Below, piece after piece: positions 61,812 through 64,000 of a DNA stretch of 64,000 nt (its first letter is position 1; each line of letters opens with the position of its first letter). The stretch is from Enterobacter hormaechei ATCC 49162 (lineage in GTDB: Bacteria > Pseudomonadota > Gammaproteobacteria > Enterobacterales > Enterobacteriaceae). The notes beneath the pieces are model-generated. The model worked only from the letters and a program-made list of their open reading frames with translations. It was not told the DNA's origin and did no database searches. Made by a program: the position numbers and the translations under genes. The stretch lies in contig NZ_MKEQ01000001.1 in assembly GCF_001875655.1 (NCBI RefSeq), forward strand, positions 3,720,001 through 3,784,000, read 5' to 3'.

Positions 61812-62063
61812 ATGTCACAAAACCTGAGCGCCGATCAGGAACTGGTATCTGACGTCGTCGCCTGCCAGCTGGTAATCAAACAAATCCTTGATGTGATTGA
61901 CGTTATCGCGCCGGTTGAGGTACGCGAAAAGATGTCGACCCAACTGAAAAACATCGATTTCACCAACCATCCTGCTGCGGCGGACCCGGTTACGCTCCGT
62001 GCGATCCAGAAAGCGATCGCGCTGATTGAACTCCGCTTCACACCGCAGGGTGAGTCACACTAA
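61812..62063 (+). CDS. yecJ: DUF2766 small protein YecJ
   Basis: This 83-aa protein is nearly identical to E. coli YecJ ([31 protein letters not shown]). The function is unknown. AAGGAG precedes the ATG at 61812; the longer frame from 61692 runs through azuC and its terminator and is rejected. Confidence 0.94.
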   Translation: MSQNLSADQELVSDVVACQLVIKQILDVIDVIAPVEVREKMSTQLKNIDFTNHPAAADPVTLRAIQKAIALIELRFTPQGESH

Positions 62064-62143
62064 AATAAACCGATGTTTTAAAATTAGAAACTCTTTTCTG
62101 ATTTTACGTCGAAGGGCGACAGGGCCTGTCGCCCGCAGAAGGG

Positions 62144-63487
62144 TCAGAAGAACGTCTGTACCAGCAGATAGCTCACCACGCAGGCACAGCTGACGCCAAT
62201 CAGCCCCGGCAGAATAAAGCTGTGGTTGATGATGAATTTACCGATGCGGGTAGTGCCGGAGCGATCGAATCCGATACAGGCCAGATCGCTGGGATAGGTC
62301 GGCAGCACAAAGTAGCCGTACGACGCCGGGAAGAAGGCCACCAGCATTTTCGGATCGATGCCCAGCATCAACCCCATCGGAGCGACGGCGGTTAACGCGG
62401 CGGCCTGGCTGTTGACCAGTTTTGAGACCAGGAACAGTACGATGGCATACGTCCACGGATGACTCTTCACCACCCCCTCCAGCGCCATTTTCAGCTCATC
62501 AAGATGCGCCTGAAAAAAGGTATCGCTCATCCACGCCACGCCAAACACCGAGAAAATCGCGACCATTCCCGCTTTAAATACCGCTCCGTTTGAGATGGCC
62601 GACGCATTCACCTTGCAGGTCAACAGCATCACCGCGCCCGCGATCAGCATCATCATTTGAATGACAAGGTTCATCGACAGGGCCGTCATTTTGCCTTTGA
62701 TCTCAAACGCCGGACGCAGCTCGGGCAGCGCACCCAGAAGGACCACAACGGCAATCCCGGCGAAAAAAATCCATGTAGACCAGTAGGCCTGTTTCGGGAA
62801 ACGCTGATTCATCAACGTTTCAGTTCCTCCATAGATAAACTCCCGCTGTTTCGGATCTTTCAGCTTTTCCTGAAACTCCGGATCGTCTGCCAGATTTTTC
62901 CCGCGGCGCAAGCTCCACAGTGCCGCGATGGCGACGCCAGACAGTGAGGCCGGTACGGAGACCGCAAGAATTTCGAGGATCCCCCACGCGTGGCCGATGC
63001 CGTGCTGCGCACCCAGAATCGAGACCAGCGAAACGACGGCCACGGAAACGGGGGATGCAGTGATGGCCATCTGAGATGCCACCGAGGCCACCGCCATCGG
63101 CCTTTCCGGACGAATGCCTTTTTTCAGGGCGATATCCGCGATAATCGGAAACATGGTGTAAACGACGTGCCCGGTCCCGCAGAGAAAGGTCAACATCCAG
63201 GTGGTAAACGGCGCGAGAAGGGTGATGTGCTGGGGATGTTGACGCAGCAGGCGCTCCGCGAATTGCATCATGACATTCAGGCCACCGGCGGTCTGTAGCG
63301 TGGCCGCGCAGCCAATGACGGCGAGGATTGTGAGCATTACGTCAACCGGGGGTTTACCGGGTTGCAGACCAAAGACAAAACTCAAAACAAACAGGCCGAT
63401 GCCGCTTATCAGCCCCAGTCCCATACCGCCGAAGCGGGTGCCTATCAGCAGGCAGAGGATAATGACAATAAACTCAATGGTGATCAT
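62144..63487 (-). CDS. Dcu-family anaerobic C4-dicarboxylate transporter
   Basis: This 447-aa polytopic membrane protein has the DcuA/DcuB layout (EFIVIILCLLIGTRFGGMGL at the start, then SQMAITASPVSVAVVS, then NSQAAALTAVAPMGLMLG). The family exchanges fumarate, malate or aspartate for succinate anaerobically. It is more divergent than E. coli DcuA/DcuB and the subtype is not assigned. It could be a target of the DcuSR system at the left end (inference). Confidence 0.85.
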   Translation of the reverse strand: MITIEFIVIILCLLIGTRFGGMGLGLISGIGLFVLSFVFGLQPGKPPVDVMLTILAVIGCAATLQTAGGLNVMMQFAERLLRQHPQHITLLAPFTTWMLTFLCGTGHVVYTMFPIIADIALKKGIRPERPMAVASVASQMAITASPVSVAVVSLVSILGAQHGIGHAWGILEILAVSVPASLSGVAIAALWSLRRGKNLADDPEFQEKLKDPKQREFIYGGTETLMNQRFPKQAYWSTWIFFAGIAVVVLLGALPELRPAFEIKGKMTALSMNLVIQMMMLIAGAVMLLTCKVNASAISNGAVFKAGMVAIFSVFGVAWMSDTFFQAHLDELKMALEGVVKSHPWTYAIVLFLVSKLVNSQAAALTAVAPMGLMLGIDPKMLVAFFPASYGYFVLPTYPSDLACIGFDRSGTTRIGKFIINHSFILPGLIGVSCACVVSYLLVQTFF

Positions 63488-63515
63488 GATGCTCCCTCGT
63501 CAATGAATGTAATTA

Positions 63516-63569
63516 AACAAATCATTACACGATGTGTGGTTATTCATTGGGAGCGAGATCTGATTTGTT
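63516..63569. promoter_or_regulatory. Spaced inverted repeat upstream of the Dcu gene
   Basis: AACAAATCA (63516-63524) and TGATTTGTT (63561-63569) are exact inverted copies 36 bp apart. They lie 29 bp and more upstream of the Dcu start. A regulator-binding role is possible. Confidence 0.3.
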
Positions 63570-63628
63570 AAATGTCAGCAAAAGCAGGGAGTTGGTACCC
63601 ACTCCCTGACGGGAGCGGGTGAAGGGAG

Positions 63629-64000
63629 TTAGTGGTGCTGCACGGTAGCAATGTCGAGAAGATGGCGGTCCGTCTGCTCCAGACAAATCCCCGCGCGTTT
63701 CGCGTTGCGGATTTCATCTGCAAGCGTCTTCAACAGCATGCCATCCTGCTGCTGCTCTCTGTCCATATCGCGTAAAAACTTGAGGGTAATGATGTCCTGT
63801 TGCGCTTTCGCTTCATCAGCCAGTATGCTCAGCTTCGCACAGCGTTGCTCATACTCTTCGAGGGTTTTCTGGAACAGCTCCTCAAGAGAAGAATAATTAT
63901 CTTCAATCGTTTCAAGCTCTTTGACGGTGGGGTTAGCCCCGATGGCTTTCAAAAAGTTAAAGACTCGCATCATGTGCGTGACGTTACTTTGTGCCTGCGT
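63629..64000 (-). CDS. ftnB: Ferritin-like protein FtnB, 5' part outside window
   Basis: The visible 123 codons match the C-terminal three quarters of E. coli FtnB (TQAQSNVTHMMRVFNFLK, then SSLEELFQKTLEEYEQR and EQQQDGMLLKTLADEIRNAK). The gene continues past the right edge, so the Met at 63973 is internal rather than the start. FtnB lacks the complete ferroxidase centre of FtnA and supports Fe-S repair in Salmonella. Confidence 0.92.
   Translation of the reverse strand, partial: TQAQSNVTHMMRVFNFLKAIGANPTVKELETIEDNYSSLEELFQKTLEEYEQRCAKLSILADEAKAQQDIITLKFLRDMDREQQQDGMLLKTLADEIRNAKRAGICLEQTDRHLLDIATVQHH

Noticed and set aside
63585..63628. Possible REP element before ftnB stop
   Set aside because: CTCCCTGACGGGAGCGGG has only a short imperfect stem and does not follow the REP layout clearly.

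Overview
This 64 kb window is chromosomal DNA of an enterobacterium, most likely Enterobacter or a close relative such as Lelliottia or Leclercia. Gene content, order and protein sequences match the E. coli/Salmonella fliA-fliR flagellar region and its flanks (yedA-dcm-vsr, dsrA, rcsA, uvrY-uvrC-pgsA, glyW-cysT-leuZ, tyrP, ftnA/ftnB). Several blocks absent from E. coli K-12 at these sites are inserted. I see no phage, insertion sequence, CRISPR array or defence island. All identifications rest on reading the sequence and recalled family knowledge; no database search was run.

Left part (1-9994): an anaerobic C4-dicarboxylate module. A class I fumarase (cut by the window edge) and a DASS anion transporter run leftward. 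A three-domain soluble NADH:fumarate reductase and its flavin transferase ApbE run rightward. A full DcuS-DcuR pair follows on the minus strand. A perfect FNR half-site palindrome lies in the 608-bp divergent control region. A MurQ-like SIS-domain protein lacking both catalytic glutamates comes next.

10050-20518: an OmpC-type porin at the yedS/ompS1 position, then yedJ, dcm, vsr, yedA, yedI, yodC, dgcQ, yedP, the sRNA DsrA, yodD, dsrB and rcsA.

20816-43247: the flagellar cluster. fliLMNOPQR and fliFGHIJK are leftward; fliE is divergent. yedD and amyA lie between fliE and fliT. fliDST is leftward, and fliC, then fliA-fliZ, and then the cystine uptake genes tcyJ-dcyD-tcyL-tcyN are rightward. 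Back-to-back sigma-28 promoters separate fliD and fliC. The basal body, export gate, C-ring, ATPase complex, filament, cap and chaperones are encoded here; hook/rod and flhDC genes lie elsewhere.

43471-48500: sdiA (with a Fur-box-like sequence just upstream), yecF, uvrY-uvrC, pgsA and three tRNA genes (Gly-GCC, Cys-GCA, Leu-UAA).

48751-64000: immediately after leuZ is a block absent from E. coli (LysR regulator, an unrecognised 152-aa gene, and a five-gene branched-chain amino acid ABC operon). It is followed by yecA, tyrP with TyrR boxes, a 14-codon remnant of yecH, ftnA, yecR, a second inserted pair (RpiB/LacAB-like isomerase and a DHA2 exporter), azuC, yecJ, a Dcu-type transporter and the start-truncated ftnB.

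The strongest candidates for new biology are the divergent MurQ-like protein, the self-contained fumarate module, the Fur-like site at sdiA, the loss of the inhibitory site in DgcQ and the unrecognised gene beside leuZ. I did not find convincing evidence for a wholly new multi-gene system.
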